A DNA stretch of 64,000 bases from Bradyrhizobium sp. 190. GTDB lineage: Bacteria; Pseudomonadota; Alphaproteobacteria; Rhizobiales; Xanthobacteraceae. Both the position numbers and the translations under genes were made by a program. Of this stretch, positions 33,732 through 41,329 are shown piece by piece. The notes beneath the pieces are model-generated. The model was given only the letters and a program-made list of their open reading frames with translations. It ran no database searches and was not told where the DNA came from. Location: contig NZ_JADPJL010000065.1 of assembly GCF_023073415.1 (NCBI RefSeq), forward strand, positions 124,001 to 188,000, given 5' to 3'. Each line of letters starts with the position of its first letter. The stretch's first letter is position 1.

Positions 33732-33758
33732 GGCCGCCTCAGTTGGAGGCCTCTTTAT
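33730..33758 (+). terminator. Hairpin terminator
   Basis: An imperfect stem (AGGCC.CC / GG.GGCCT) followed by CTTTATT, immediately after the stop of the tiny Cys protein. Confidence 0.45.
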
Positions 33759-33828
33759 TAGTGCTGGCCGGTTTCGATCCCTATTGGCCTAGTTTGATTT
33801 TGGGAGCGGCCTGATTTACTTTTGTCCG

Positions 33829-33990
33829 ATGGACGACAACCTGGAACTTCTGACCAAAATTCAAGAACGGATCATCGAATGCCGTCGCGCGGCATCCGAA
33901 GCGCAGGATTCCAAGGTGGCTCTATTTCTCTACCGCTTGGCCGATGAGGTTGAGGCAGAGGCGCGCGAAGCTGACTTGATCGGGAAGTAA
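33829..33990 (+). CDS. Small helical protein (53 residues)
   Basis: MDDNLELLTKIQERIIECRR ... ALFLYRLADEVEAEAREADL. Acidic, all helical, no recognised family. It is followed by the second structured repeat. Confidence 0.6.
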   Translation: MDDNLELLTKIQERIIECRRAASEAQDSKVALFLYRLADEVEAEAREADLIGK

Positions 33991-34004
33991 GGGCCGCCAC
34001 CGGC

Positions 34005-34135
34005 TTCTGAATGAGGAACGGCCCCAGCACTTGTGGAGGTAGCCGGGGCCGTCATTCCAATGCGCCGAGTCAAGGGGGCGACCCGGTGCCAGTATCAACG
34101 CGCCAAGTCTGCTTCCGTTCCTAAACGCGCTGGAA
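34005..34135 (+). repeat. Structured intergenic repeat, copy 2
   Basis: Second copy of the element at 32888-33018, with the hairpin GGCCCC.GC ... GC.GGGGCC and the same GTCATTCCAATGCGCC block. It sits directly upstream of the CspA gene. Confidence 0.5.
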
Positions 34136-34226
34136 GGGCCCGCCGGGTTACGCTGGCGGATTTTGCCTTGCCGGGAATTGCATAAACGCCGTAGGCTGCG
34201 GCCCTTACTTTCACAGGAGAGCGGAC

Positions 34227-34427
34227 GTGGCGACAGGTACTGTGAAGTGGTTTAATTCGACCAAGGGCTATGGCTTTATTCAACCGGACGGCGGCGGCAA
34301 GGACGTGTTTGTCCATATCTCCGCGGTCGAGAAGGCTGGATTTAGCTCACTCGCTGAAGGCGCTAAGGTCAGCTACGAGATCGTCTCCGATCGGGGCAAA
34401 GAGTCCGCTGGGAATTTGAGGCTTTAG
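34227..34427 (+). CDS. CspA-type cold-shock protein
   Basis: The 66-residue protein is a single cold-shock domain: VKWFNSTKGYGFIQPDGGGK, DVFVHISAVEKAGF, with RNP1 KGYGFI and RNP2 VFVHI intact. GTG start with AGGAGAG upstream. Carried as cargo of the element, separate from the double-domain protein at 24.6 kb. Confidence 0.93.
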   Translation: MATGTVKWFNSTKGYGFIQPDGGGKDVFVHISAVEKAGFSSLAEGAKVSYEIVSDRGKESAGNLRL

Positions 34428-34461
34428 ACACTACTCGTCCCGCTTCAGCTGGCGCCTCTTT

Positions 34462-34608
34462 TCATTCAAGGACCTGGTACTCACAGGCCACGCCTTCGGG
34501 ATCGTTTTCCTCGAACCATTTTTCCGCGGCGTCCGTGGTGGCGAACACCTTGACGTGCTCGGGGTCGCCAACCTGCTTGCTGATGTTGATGTAGACAAGG
34601 ACGGTCAT
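34462..34608 (-). CDS. Small hypothetical protein (48 residues)
   Basis: MTVLVYINISKQVGDPEHVK ... EKWFEENDPEGVACEYQVLE. Predicted strand-helix-strand. Its ATG overlaps the stop of the upstream membrane gene (ATGA). Confidence 0.65.
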   Translation of the reverse strand: MTVLVYINISKQVGDPEHVKVFATTDAAEKWFEENDPEGVACEYQVLE

Positions 34609-34898
34609 TTCGACTCCTCGCCGAAAACGCTCGGCCTATCGTTCGCCGGTTCCTCGAGCTCGCGCTCTCTTTCAGCCCACCGAGCCCTTCGCTTCTCCTT
34701 CGCAGCGCGCTCGTAAACCTCTGCCGGGGTTAGGTCGGGCTCCGGCTCAGATGGCTCTTGATCGTTCGTCATGTCGCTGGGGTCGCCTTCGACGCTTCGT
34801 GGACGCAATGCGAGTCCGACGAGGCCCAGCATCAATAGTACGGCGCCGGCGATTATCAGCCAGTGGGGGTATTCCATCGATGAGAGGGCGTCTGTCAT
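34605..34898 (-). CDS. Small membrane protein with acidic cytoplasmic tail
   Basis: The 97-residue product has one helix (LIIAGAVLLMLGLVGLALRP) and a charged tail (PDLTPAEVYERAAKEKRRAR). Coupled to the 48-residue gene downstream. Function unknown. Confidence 0.6.
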   Translation of the reverse strand: MTDALSSMEYPHWLIIAGAVLLMLGLVGLALRPRSVEGDPSDMTNDQEPSEPEPDLTPAEVYERAAKEKRRARWAERERELEEPANDRPSVFGEESK

Positions 34899-35028
34899 AT
34901 CCCGTCGCGACAGCTGGCAGATTCACTTCCGGTGCCGGCACAGTTCCAACTTGCCTAGCATCCACCGGTTCCTCGTTGAGCCAATCCTTGCCACCGCTTC
35001 GGTTTCTAGAGAGGTATTTCAATGCTCC

Positions 35029-35325
35029 TCACTGATCTCTCTTGATCTTCCGTTTCCCCCAATGTGTCTCTTTGCGGGCGGGAGTGAACACCCGCTCGAC
35101 ATGAGGGTTCAGCGCCTTCATGACCCCGATCCGCGCCATCATCGTGGGGCCGTTTTGCTTGACCACCAACGACAGTGCCTCGATAGCGGTCTGCCATTCG
35201 TCGAGCTGCTGGTCGGCCTTCGAAAGTTGGGTGATGTAGGCCCCCGCGTCTTCGAGGGTGAGAAGCTGCCGACCATTAGGGAGGGGTATTGGATCGTCAA
35301 ATGATCGTTTCCAGCCCCTTTGCAG
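35029..35325 (-). CDS. Hypothetical protein without a clear start codon
   Basis: A well-formed frame (RSFDDPIPLPNGRQLLTLED, AGAYITQLSKADQQLDEWQT, GVMKALNPHVERVFTPARKE) runs from a stop just before 35325 to TGA at 35029, 98 codons. The only candidate starts are CTG at 35325 or an internal ATG. The sequence is too coherent to be a shadow, so either a CTG start is used or the native start was lost. Confidence 0.6.
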   Translation of the reverse strand: MQRGWKRSFDDPIPLPNGRQLLTLEDAGAYITQLSKADQQLDEWQTAIEALSLVVKQNGPTMMARIGVMKALNPHVERVFTPARKETHWGKRKIKRDQ

Positions 35326-35428
35326 TCATCAGGCGAACCTACCTACCTAAGCAGCACAAAGTGAAACGCCGCCTTCGCTGTTGACTTAAATCAATGGTCT
35401 CTTTTGGCCTCCAATTGACCATTGCACT

Positions 35429-35569
35429 ATGAAGCCTCACGAACCTTGCCCGGGCAATAATGATCCTGCGCCGAAGCCTACACGGTTAGAGGAGGCGCGT
35501 CGGATCGTTGAAGAGTATGCAGCCGACCTGCGCGAAATTATCAAGAAGCTTCGCAGGACGCTCAATTGA
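35429..35569 (+). CDS. Small hypothetical protein (46 residues)
   Basis: MKPHEPCPGNNDPAPKPTRL, then EEARRIVEEYAADLREIIKK. Proline-rich start and charged helix. No ribosome site stands out. Confidence 0.5.
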   Translation: MKPHEPCPGNNDPAPKPTRLEEARRIVEEYAADLREIIKKLRRTLN

Positions 35570-35704
35570 TAAGGCCGCCGCAGGTGACGCTTCTTCCCGA
35601 GCGCGCTCAGGGCATTCAGGCAATGATCTTGGGTGTTCCGCGCCAGCACAGCCTATTCCTAGCGGCTTGCCAACTCGTTCACGTTTTGTACTATTATCCG
35701 CAAC

Positions 35705-35917
35705 ATGAAAAGCAATCGTGAAATCGAGATTCTGTTCAGGCGGCTCCGGCTTTACGACCAGCTTGGCCGCCGTGCCGAGGGGCTCGTTCGAACGATCCAG
35801 AGGGCAATGAGGGAGCGCTATGGCAATGCGCGAACAATTGAAATGGTACGACGACAAAGCGAACAACTCGCCATGGATCAACGCGCTTGCCGAACTTCGG
35901 CAGCGGGCAACGCGTGA
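35705..35917 (+). CDS. Small basic hypothetical protein
   Basis: The 70-residue product (MKSNREIEILFRRLRLYDQL) is a basic helical protein; its 3' part overlaps the next gene in another frame. The first 45 residues look genuine. Confidence 0.45.
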   Translation: MKSNREIEILFRRLRLYDQLGRRAEGLVRTIQRAMRERYGNARTIEMVRRQSEQLAMDQRACRTSAAGNA

Positions 35918-36029
35918 AGGCCACTGCTATCAGCACGTCCAGGCGATCACAGTCGCGATTGATCAGTACGCAGAGAAAGCGCTGGGCAACCGCGATTACT
36001 TTCTCAACAAGCCTTATGGCGTGGGGTAG
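35820..36029 (+). CDS. Small hypothetical protein (69 residues)
   Basis: MAMREQLKWYDDKANNSPWI, then HCYQHVQAITVAIDQYAEKA and FLNKPYGVG. Aromatic-rich, well-composed protein with GGGAG upstream. Function unknown. After it, 36030-36255 shows no gene. Confidence 0.65.
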   Translation: MAMREQLKWYDDKANNSPWINALAELRQRATREGHCYQHVQAITVAIDQYAEKALGNRDYFLNKPYGVG

Positions 36030-36255
36030 CGCGTCGCGGCCGGCCGGAAAGGGCAACGTGGTGCCGCTAAAGGCCCAATCGACGTCGCTGGAAGAATGTT
36101 GTTAACTATCAGAGGCTTACATTTGGCCGCCATAGAGTCGCGGATTATTGCGGTTGGATGGTGGGGTCCTTAGCTCATGTTCAGGGGCGCCTGTCGCATG
36201 GACCCTTGGCCAAGATGCGTGTTAGGGCAGACTGGCAGTAGCTGAGAGCAGGGTA

Positions 36256-37089
36256 ATGTCATTTCGTCCGATAAACGACGATCACGCTGTCCAAAGCGCA
36301 ACCTTTGCGATAGCGCTCAATCGACCCCTAGCGTGGTCGTCCATTGAGGCATTGATTAAAAGTTCCCTGGATTGGCGCAAGGAACTTCCGGCAATTGACC
36401 TTCCCCAGACGATGGAAGTTCAGATCAATCCGCAGACTGGTACGCCAGTTAATCGGATAACAAGGGGCGTTGAGTTTTCCCATAAGCGGCCGGATGGAAG
36501 CGCCAGCTGGCAGCTTGACGTCTTAGGATCTGAAATTCGCGTCACAACCACGCTCTATACCCGTTGGGCTCCGACGTGTGCAAAAGCCGGCGATATTTTA
36601 CTCGGCGTCGCCGGTCAGCTTGCAATGCTTGAGAGCGCAAGAGGTTTAGGAGTATTGGCAATTTCGCTTCATGTAGCAGACGTTTTTGCTACTACAGACG
36701 AAAAGCCCGACTATTCGGAATTGTTTGCACGAAATGACCGAATCCCCTTAGCTTTATTCAGTTTTGGCAGATTATGGCACACGCACAGTGGCTGGTTCAT
36801 GCCTCGTCCGGCTGGTTTCGGTAGTGTCCTGAACCAGTTAAATATCGACGCTAGAACAGGAACAGACGATACTAGCTTGACCGCGATTCCCGATACGCAG
36901 ATCAGGATAATCATTCAACATAATCAAATTTATAGACCGACTGAACCAATCAACTTTGGTTCGTCAGGGGAGAATGCCTTGGTTGATGCAGTTCTCAGGG
37001 AAATGCCGCAGATGCATCAGAACAATAAAGCGGTTTTGCGAGATCTTCTGACGCCGTCGATGCAACAGCGAATCAAGGTCAACGTTTGA
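36256..37089 (+). CDS. Unknown three-gene operon, gene 1 (TIGR04255-like)
   Basis: The 277-residue protein has a pattern reminiscent of the TIGR04255 family: an N-terminal ATFAIALNRPLAWSSIEALI, GVEFSHKRPDGSASWQLDVL and SEIRVTTTLYTRWAPTCAKA, with a C-terminal AVLRDLLTPSMQQRI. That family is sporadic and of unknown function, often in accessory regions. No signal peptide or membrane helix. The coding sequence looks less GC-rich than the flanking host genes. Its TGA overlaps the next ATG. Confidence 0.7.
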   Translation: MSFRPINDDHAVQSATFAIALNRPLAWSSIEALIKSSLDWRKELPAIDLPQTMEVQINPQTGTPVNRITRGVEFSHKRPDGSASWQLDVLGSEIRVTTTLYTRWAPTCAKAGDILLGVAGQLAMLESARGLGVLAISLHVADVFATTDEKPDYSELFARNDRIPLALFSFGRLWHTHSGWFMPRPAGFGSVLNQLNIDARTGTDDTSLTAIPDTQIRIIIQHNQIYRPTEPINFGSSGENALVDAVLREMPQMHQNNKAVLRDLLTPSMQQRIKVNV

Positions 37090-38069
37090 TGCTGAATACT
37101 GCAACCAAAGCGCGATCGATAACGGCAATCAAATATCGCCCTCCTGTGCCCGCCATGGCGCGGTATGGAGTGTTCGACGATCTCCAGGGGGCCTCCACTG
37201 AGTGGCCTCACGAAGACGAAGGTGAGACAGATTACTCGCTCGGGTCGATATCTGCCGCCGGCGTGGCAGCATCTGGCAACCTCGATGTGGACATCAACTT
37301 TGACATTTGGCCAACTGATCCTCTCGCACCGCCTGGTGATACGATCGAATCCATTCCTGGATTCGAACCCACTTCAGCGCAATCGGTCTATGGGAGCTTT
37401 GCTAACGCGATTTCATCACGTGCATGCCGCGATGATCCAGTTTTGTTGGTCTCGTCGGTAGTTCACGAACAAGAGCCGCTTGCCTTGCATAACCTCGCGC
37501 GCATCTACTTGCCCGAACCGCAAATTACTACCTTCTCCGGTTTCATCCGATTGTCAGGCGATCCTCTTCAGTCGGTATGGCCGGCAGCGCTGAAGATTCC
37601 GATTCATTTGCCAGTTAATACGGATGACCTGTACTCAAGAGCGCTGGGCTCAACGCATAGGCTGAATTCAAGAGAATGGCCCCGCGACAGCGTTGGAGCG
37701 CCCGATCTAACGACGCGCGTAGCCTATCGGTTGGCTGAAATTCCGGAAATGGCCCGTGCTGCTGATTCGATTTTGCCCGGCGTCGACGTGCTAGCCGCAG
37801 CTCAGCAGATCGTCGGATATTTGCCGGCCCTAACCGTTCTTCCGGAGATCGAAATCGACGATTCGACTGGCGCAATATCACTGGTGTGGCGTGACCAAGA
37901 AAATGCGTTCGCCCTAGAGATTCCGAATTCCCGAATTGTCATCGGCGTGGGGTTTGGAAAGGAATTTTCGACGTTCAAGCCGTGGCGCCATGCAGTTTCG
38001 GACGAGCGAAAAATTATGTCCGAGATAGAGACATACAAGCCGATCCAGAAATTGTTGAGCGGTTCATGA
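37089..38069 (+). CDS. Unknown three-gene operon, gene 2
   Basis: The 326-residue soluble protein (MLNTATKARSITAIKYRPPV) has no recognised domain. It has a Ser/Gly-rich stretch (LGSISAAGVAASGNLDVDIN) and a C-terminal beta-rich part (TGAISLVWRDQENAFALEIP, then GVGFGKEFSTF). Start and stop overlap the neighbouring genes by one and four bases, so the three proteins are made together. Confidence 0.7.
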   Translation: MLNTATKARSITAIKYRPPVPAMARYGVFDDLQGASTEWPHEDEGETDYSLGSISAAGVAASGNLDVDINFDIWPTDPLAPPGDTIESIPGFEPTSAQSVYGSFANAISSRACRDDPVLLVSSVVHEQEPLALHNLARIYLPEPQITTFSGFIRLSGDPLQSVWPAALKIPIHLPVNTDDLYSRALGSTHRLNSREWPRDSVGAPDLTTRVAYRLAEIPEMARAADSILPGVDVLAAAQQIVGYLPALTVLPEIEIDDSTGAISLVWRDQENAFALEIPNSRIVIGVGFGKEFSTFKPWRHAVSDERKIMSEIETYKPIQKLLSGS

Positions 38070-38581
38070 ACTGCCTCGCTGCGGAAAGCTCGCGCCCCTG
38101 CGCGCGGGAAAAAGCGCACGTTGATCCGGTTTCTCCAGGAAAGATTGATGATCAAGAGACTTTGTGTCGTGCGGGCTACACAATGCACGACCGGAACGGC
38201 AATCCACGGATCAGTCTTATACGGTCGAATGAACTCGCTAGCGGCGAATTGTCCGTTTGGAGATTGAAGCCACCCAGGACTGAACTTGTTGAGATTCTTG
38301 AAGTGCTGGATGCGCGCAAGCCTAATCAACAAGAGCTTCTTTGGATTTTCGGTGTGAAAGCCAAAGAGGTTCGAGGAATGCTTGCCGCTAGCCCGCTTTG
38401 CGCAATCGATAACACGGACTGCGGACCCGAGTTAGATAGGCATCCGGCTCATGCCGTCTTAGCTGGTTGCGAGAAACTCGGATTTGATGCGTTACTAAAG
38501 CCGGATGAAGATCCGACGTTCATGGCGGTGAGACGAGGGCTGCTCGAGTTATTTAATCGCCACCGCATTTGGCAGGCTTAA
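38066..38581 (+). CDS. Unknown three-gene operon, gene 3
   Basis: The 171-residue product starts at ATG 38066, overlapping the previous stop (ATGA). It has a Cys-containing N-terminus and a helical C-terminus (FLELFN-like end: MAVRRGLLELFNRHRIWQA). No domain recognised. The middle (LRPPRTEL-type basic turn, WIFGVKAKEVRGMLA) could bind a partner. Together with genes 1 and 2 this is the most coherent unknown cargo of the element. Confidence 0.7.
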   Translation: MNCLAAESSRPCAREKAHVDPVSPGKIDDQETLCRAGYTMHDRNGNPRISLIRSNELASGELSVWRLKPPRTELVEILEVLDARKPNQQELLWIFGVKAKEVRGMLAASPLCAIDNTDCGPELDRHPAHAVLAGCEKLGFDALLKPDEDPTFMAVRRGLLELFNRHRIWQA

Positions 38582-38986
38582 CACCAGCCAATGAGATCTG
38601 CGCTAGTGGTATTCGGCTAAAGCTGCTTTCGAATCGCTGACCAAGTGAATCGCGGGGGCCATCAATCATCCGCAACCGGAAGGCGAGAGCAAGGGGACCT
38701 GCCACGACAATGAGCGGGGATTGTCCGTTCTCAACTATTGATGTGCCGCAACTCAGGTTCTGCATCTGCCCGCGCCTAAACTCACCGCAGCCGTTAAAAT
38801 CAGTGCCAATTCGCGCTGGATGACGATGGATATAATGTGAGGACGGTCCGGATTGGTGGACGTTTTATGGATCACCGCGTTGTTGCGGCGGTAGCGCTGG
38901 AAACAAACCTAAAGAATTGGCAACGGGCGGCGATCGATCCAAGCAAAACAGTGTTGAAGGAAAGCAACTAGCCCCCATGGAGCGCA
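38582..38986. other. Intergenic stretch after the unknown operon
   Basis: About 400 bases. A 34-codon frame at 38867-38971 (MDHRVVAAVALETNLKNWQR) is possible but has no ribosome site. No terminator with a T tract was seen. Confidence 0.3.
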
Positions 38987-38989
38987 GTG

Positions 38990-39214
38990 ATGGCGAATGA
39001 GCGGGACAATTACCCGGGACAGATCGCGCGGATCGAAATCGACGAGTCGGCGGCAATCGCCATCGAGCAAATCGAGGACGAAATCACTATCGTAATTGCG
39101 AGCGTTGTTGGCGTTCATTTTCAGGTGACGGCAGATCAGGCGCTTGCACTTTCTCGGGCATTAGCTGTCGCTGCTGCCAATGCTACGAAGTCCAGCGCAT
39201 CAACTGGGACGTAG
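38990..39214 (+). CDS. Small acidic hypothetical protein (74 residues)
   Basis: ATG 38990 has GGAGC upstream. The product (GQIARIEIDESAAIAIEQIE, DEITIVIASVVGVHFQVTAD) looks like a small beta-alpha domain. No family recognised. Confidence 0.55.
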   Translation: MANERDNYPGQIARIEIDESAAIAIEQIEDEITIVIASVVGVHFQVTADQALALSRALAVAAANATKSSASTGT

Positions 39215-39257
39215 TGGCGGAGGCCCAAGCCGTAACTCGGCGGCCGGCAGGCTAAGA

Positions 39258-39491
39258 TCAAAGCGAGTAGGTAGTAATCACTGGAAGCTTGCCCGGTTGA
39301 GCCTGCCGCTTCGCGTTCTCCAGCGCTTTCAGCCGCTCGGTGGGCGACCGCTCCTCGAGCCATCTGGAAGTGATGACGGTCCCAGAGACCACATAATCCC
39401 CGCACGTAGCGCAGTGGAAACCATCGCCGTCATGAGTTTTCGGCAGCGGCTCAGCAGGTTTCCCGCAGACTGCACAATGCATCGCTTTCAC
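39258..39491 (-). CDS. Small zinc-ribbon protein
   Basis: Two CxxC knuckles, CAVC and CATC, are spaced as in a zinc ribbon (MHCAVCGKPAEPLPKTHDGD, GFHCATCGDYVVSG), followed by a charged helix. 77 residues from ATG 39491, or 74 from the third residue. Likely DNA- or protein-binding. Confidence 0.7.
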   Translation of the reverse strand: MKAMHCAVCGKPAEPLPKTHDGDGFHCATCGDYVVSGTVITSRWLEERSPTERLKALENAKRQAQPGKLPVITTYSL

Positions 39492-39544
39492 TCCTATTTT
39501 CAGGTTGGCGAGGGCCAGACCGGCGCGATGACCTACCTAGGTGA

Positions 39545-39904
39545 CTATCTCACGACTTTGCATGGCCAGGCTTTGCTCAAGGCTGTCATCGCGAGTATTC
39601 GAAAGTCTTCATGCAGATCCTCAGGGTTGGACTGCATATAACTGACAATGACCCTTGCCGCTTGCTCCTTGGTAGATCCTTTGGGGCGGCAGATCTTAAA
39701 ACCTTCAGGTAACGCGTTTCCGAGAAACAGCAGTGTGCCTATGGTCCCGCCGCACTCGCCGACCCAGACATCAAAGCGATCGTTCGCGATGTAATGCTGG
39801 CAATGCTGGAGCATGTAGTTGCCGCTACCGACATCGGGCGCTGCCTCGCTTGGACCGGAAAGCGTGAGCATACTGGTCAGTGCGGCCAAGGTGGCTGGTT
39901 TCAT
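39545..39904 (-). CDS. Rap1a/Tai-like periplasmic protein
   Basis: The 119-residue product has a signal peptide (MKPATLAALTSMLTLSGPSE, cut after AA) and a small domain with conserved-looking Cys and pattern CQHYIAN, YVGECGGTIGTLLF-type and FKICRPKGSTKEQAARVIV. This matches the Rap1a/Tai immunity-protein superfamily, which neutralises type VI amidase effectors or acts in the periplasm generally. No effector is adjacent. Confidence 0.65.
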   Translation of the reverse strand: MKPATLAALTSMLTLSGPSEAAPDVGSGNYMLQHCQHYIANDRFDVWVGECGGTIGTLLFLGNALPEGFKICRPKGSTKEQAARVIVSYMQSNPEDLHEDFRILAMTALSKAWPCKVVR

Positions 39905-39975
39905 TTGCACTTCGCCTTTAGGCCCCCAACTCCGGCAACGAGGGGCAACTATCTTTGCACGGCGGCACTAAATCG

Positions 39976-40242
39976 CTAGCCGAACTTGGTGACAATCAAT
40001 CTGGATAATTCGAGGATAGCATTAGATCCTCGGTGAAATGTACTGCCGACACAATACATGGTGGTTCCATCGCGCACGGTCGCTCGCCGAACAATCTTAA
40101 ATCCCAAGACGGATGCAAGATTAATGATCGTTTCCTCAATCTTCTGCCGCGCGGGGAGGTCGCGATTTCTTAACGTCGAAGAAATGTAGCCGGAATCTAA
40201 CGGACTGGAATCCACGATCTTGGTTAGTGGGCGGCTGCTCAT
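39976..40242 (-). CDS. Hypothetical protein paired with an RHH protein (possible toxin)
   Basis: The 88-residue basic protein (MSSRPLTKIVDSSPLDSGYI; INLASVLGFKIVRRATVRDG) has no recognised domain. Its ATG overlaps the stop of the RHH gene by four bases, the order antitoxin-then-partner seen in many toxin-antitoxin operons. Confidence 0.55.
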   Translation of the reverse strand: MSSRPLTKIVDSSPLDSGYISSTLRNRDLPARQKIEETIINLASVLGFKIVRRATVRDGTTMYCVGSTFHRGSNAILELSRLIVTKFG

Positions 40243-40430
40243 TTCTTTCCCTTCAGTGCCATCTCCACCAACCGGCGAATTGCCTCGGGACGGCCGGGCA
40301 GATCGTCTTGCTTGCGGCGCCAGTCGTCTAAGGCCTTGGCCATATCGGGCTGGATGCGGACCATCACAGGCTCCCCGGTAACCGTGGTCCGCTTCTGTGG
40401 GTTCGCTCGATCGATGGTTGCTTTGTTCAT
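40239..40430 (-). CDS. Ribbon-helix-helix-like DNA-binding protein (possible antitoxin)
   Basis: From ATG 40430 the 63-residue product has the RHH outline: beta strand EPVMVRIQPDMAKALDDW, then DLPGRPEAIRRLVEMALKGK. A palindrome directly upstream (40431-40444) suggests autoregulation. A longer frame to 40559 overlaps a divergent gene and was not chosen. Confidence 0.7.
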   Translation of the reverse strand: MNKATIDRANPQKRTTVTGEPVMVRIQPDMAKALDDWRRKQDDLPGRPEAIRRLVEMALKGKK

Positions 40431-40444
40431 GGAATCATGATACC
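40431..40444. promoter_or_regulatory. Palindrome at the RHH start, likely operator
   Basis: GGAATCATGATACC: an imperfect 14-base palindrome centred on ATCATGAT, adjoining the start codon of the RHH gene. Confidence 0.45.
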
Positions 40445-40494
40445 ACGAAATCAGGTCTGTAAATAGTCGCATGACCGGGGCAGGAGCATCATCA

Positions 40495-40770
40495 ATGAAC
40501 AATCCCACCACCAACGCCAACGTCTCTATCGACCAATCCACGCCTTTTTGCGCCCACACCTACTACGCGTGCATCCAGGCCAAAGGATGCGATCCCATTA
40601 TCCGCAACGGCGGGCTATATATTGACCTATGTTCGGCGAGTATTGGGGACGTCGGCCGGTGGGCCGCGCTCCACGATCCTGATGGGTCGCTGCGGCTAGA
40701 CCACGCACGTTCTGCGTGGGAGAAGCGGGCCTCGGATGATGAGATCATCATGCTAGGTGTGCGCCAGTAG
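40495..40770 (+). CDS. Hypothetical protein divergent from the RHH gene
   Basis: From ATG 40495 the product has 91 residues (MNNPTTNANVSIDQSTPFCA; CDPIIRNGGLYIDLCSASIG). Several Cys, no recognised domain. A good hairpin terminator follows. Confidence 0.5.
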   Translation: MNNPTTNANVSIDQSTPFCAHTYYACIQAKGCDPIIRNGGLYIDLCSASIGDVGRWAALHDPDGSLRLDHARSAWEKRASDDEIIMLGVRQ

Positions 40771-40791
40771 CAAGCCTCTACTGCAGACGAG

Positions 40792-40820
40792 GCCCCGCTC
40801 CTGAAAGGGGGCGGGCTTTT
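40792..40820 (+). terminator. Rho-independent terminator
   Basis: GCCC(C)GCTCC pairs with GGGGGCGGGC (one bulged C, one G-T) around TGAA, followed by TTTT. Confidence 0.65.
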
Positions 40821-40839
40821 CTGTCTAAAGTGGGGGGAG

Positions 40840-41259
40840 ATGCTGGCACAAGCACCCGTGTTTGCACGGTCTTGCTGCTTATCTCGATCTGCTGTCTCAC
40901 CATTGTGCTTTTTTCTTAGATGGGAAACTGAAACGAAGAAAATCCTACTGCTTACCTTACTGCTGCCGCTGGCCGGTTGCCAAACGGCGGCCGAGCGGCA
41001 GGCTTCACAATTGGCATCAGCGCAGCAGCAGTGCACCACCTTTGGCTTCCGGAAGGGTACTCCGGAGTACGCCAACTGCAGTCAGAGCATGTTTGTGGCT
41101 AACCGCCAACAGGAGGCGGCAGACAACGAGCGGCGAGCTGAGGCGCTGTCGGCCGCCGGAAGAAGCTTGCAGGCGGCCAGTGCGCCGCCCGTTACGGTGG
41201 CGCCGACAACAACGAACTGCCAGAATCTGGCGGGCATGGTTCAGTGTAGAACGTTCTGA
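40840..41259 (+). CDS. Lipoprotein, start uncertain
   Basis: The body KKILLLTLLLPLAGCQTAAE has a clear lipobox (PLAGC), followed by a Gln/Ala-rich mature part (ERQASQLASAQQQC). From ATG 40840 there would be 30 extra residues before the signal; a TTG near 40905 would shorten this. The native ATG may have been lost. 139 codons as listed. Confidence 0.6.
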   Translation: MLAQAPVFARSCCLSRSAVSPLCFFLRWETETKKILLLTLLLPLAGCQTAAERQASQLASAQQQCTTFGFRKGTPEYANCSQSMFVANRQQEAADNERRAEALSAAGRSLQAASAPPVTVAPTTTNCQNLAGMVQCRTF

Positions 41260-41279
41260 CTGGTGGAAACACCGCCGAG

Positions 41280-41309
41280 GCCCGCTCCAACCGCAAAGCT
41301 GGGGCGGGC
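41280..41309. terminator. Bidirectional hairpin between convergent genes
   Basis: A 10-bp stem (GCCCGCTCCA / TGGGGCGGGC, one G-T) with a 10-base loop lies between the lipoprotein (+) and TIR (-) genes; no T tract. Confidence 0.5.
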
Positions 41310-41329
41310 TGCCATACCCCGCAATAGAG

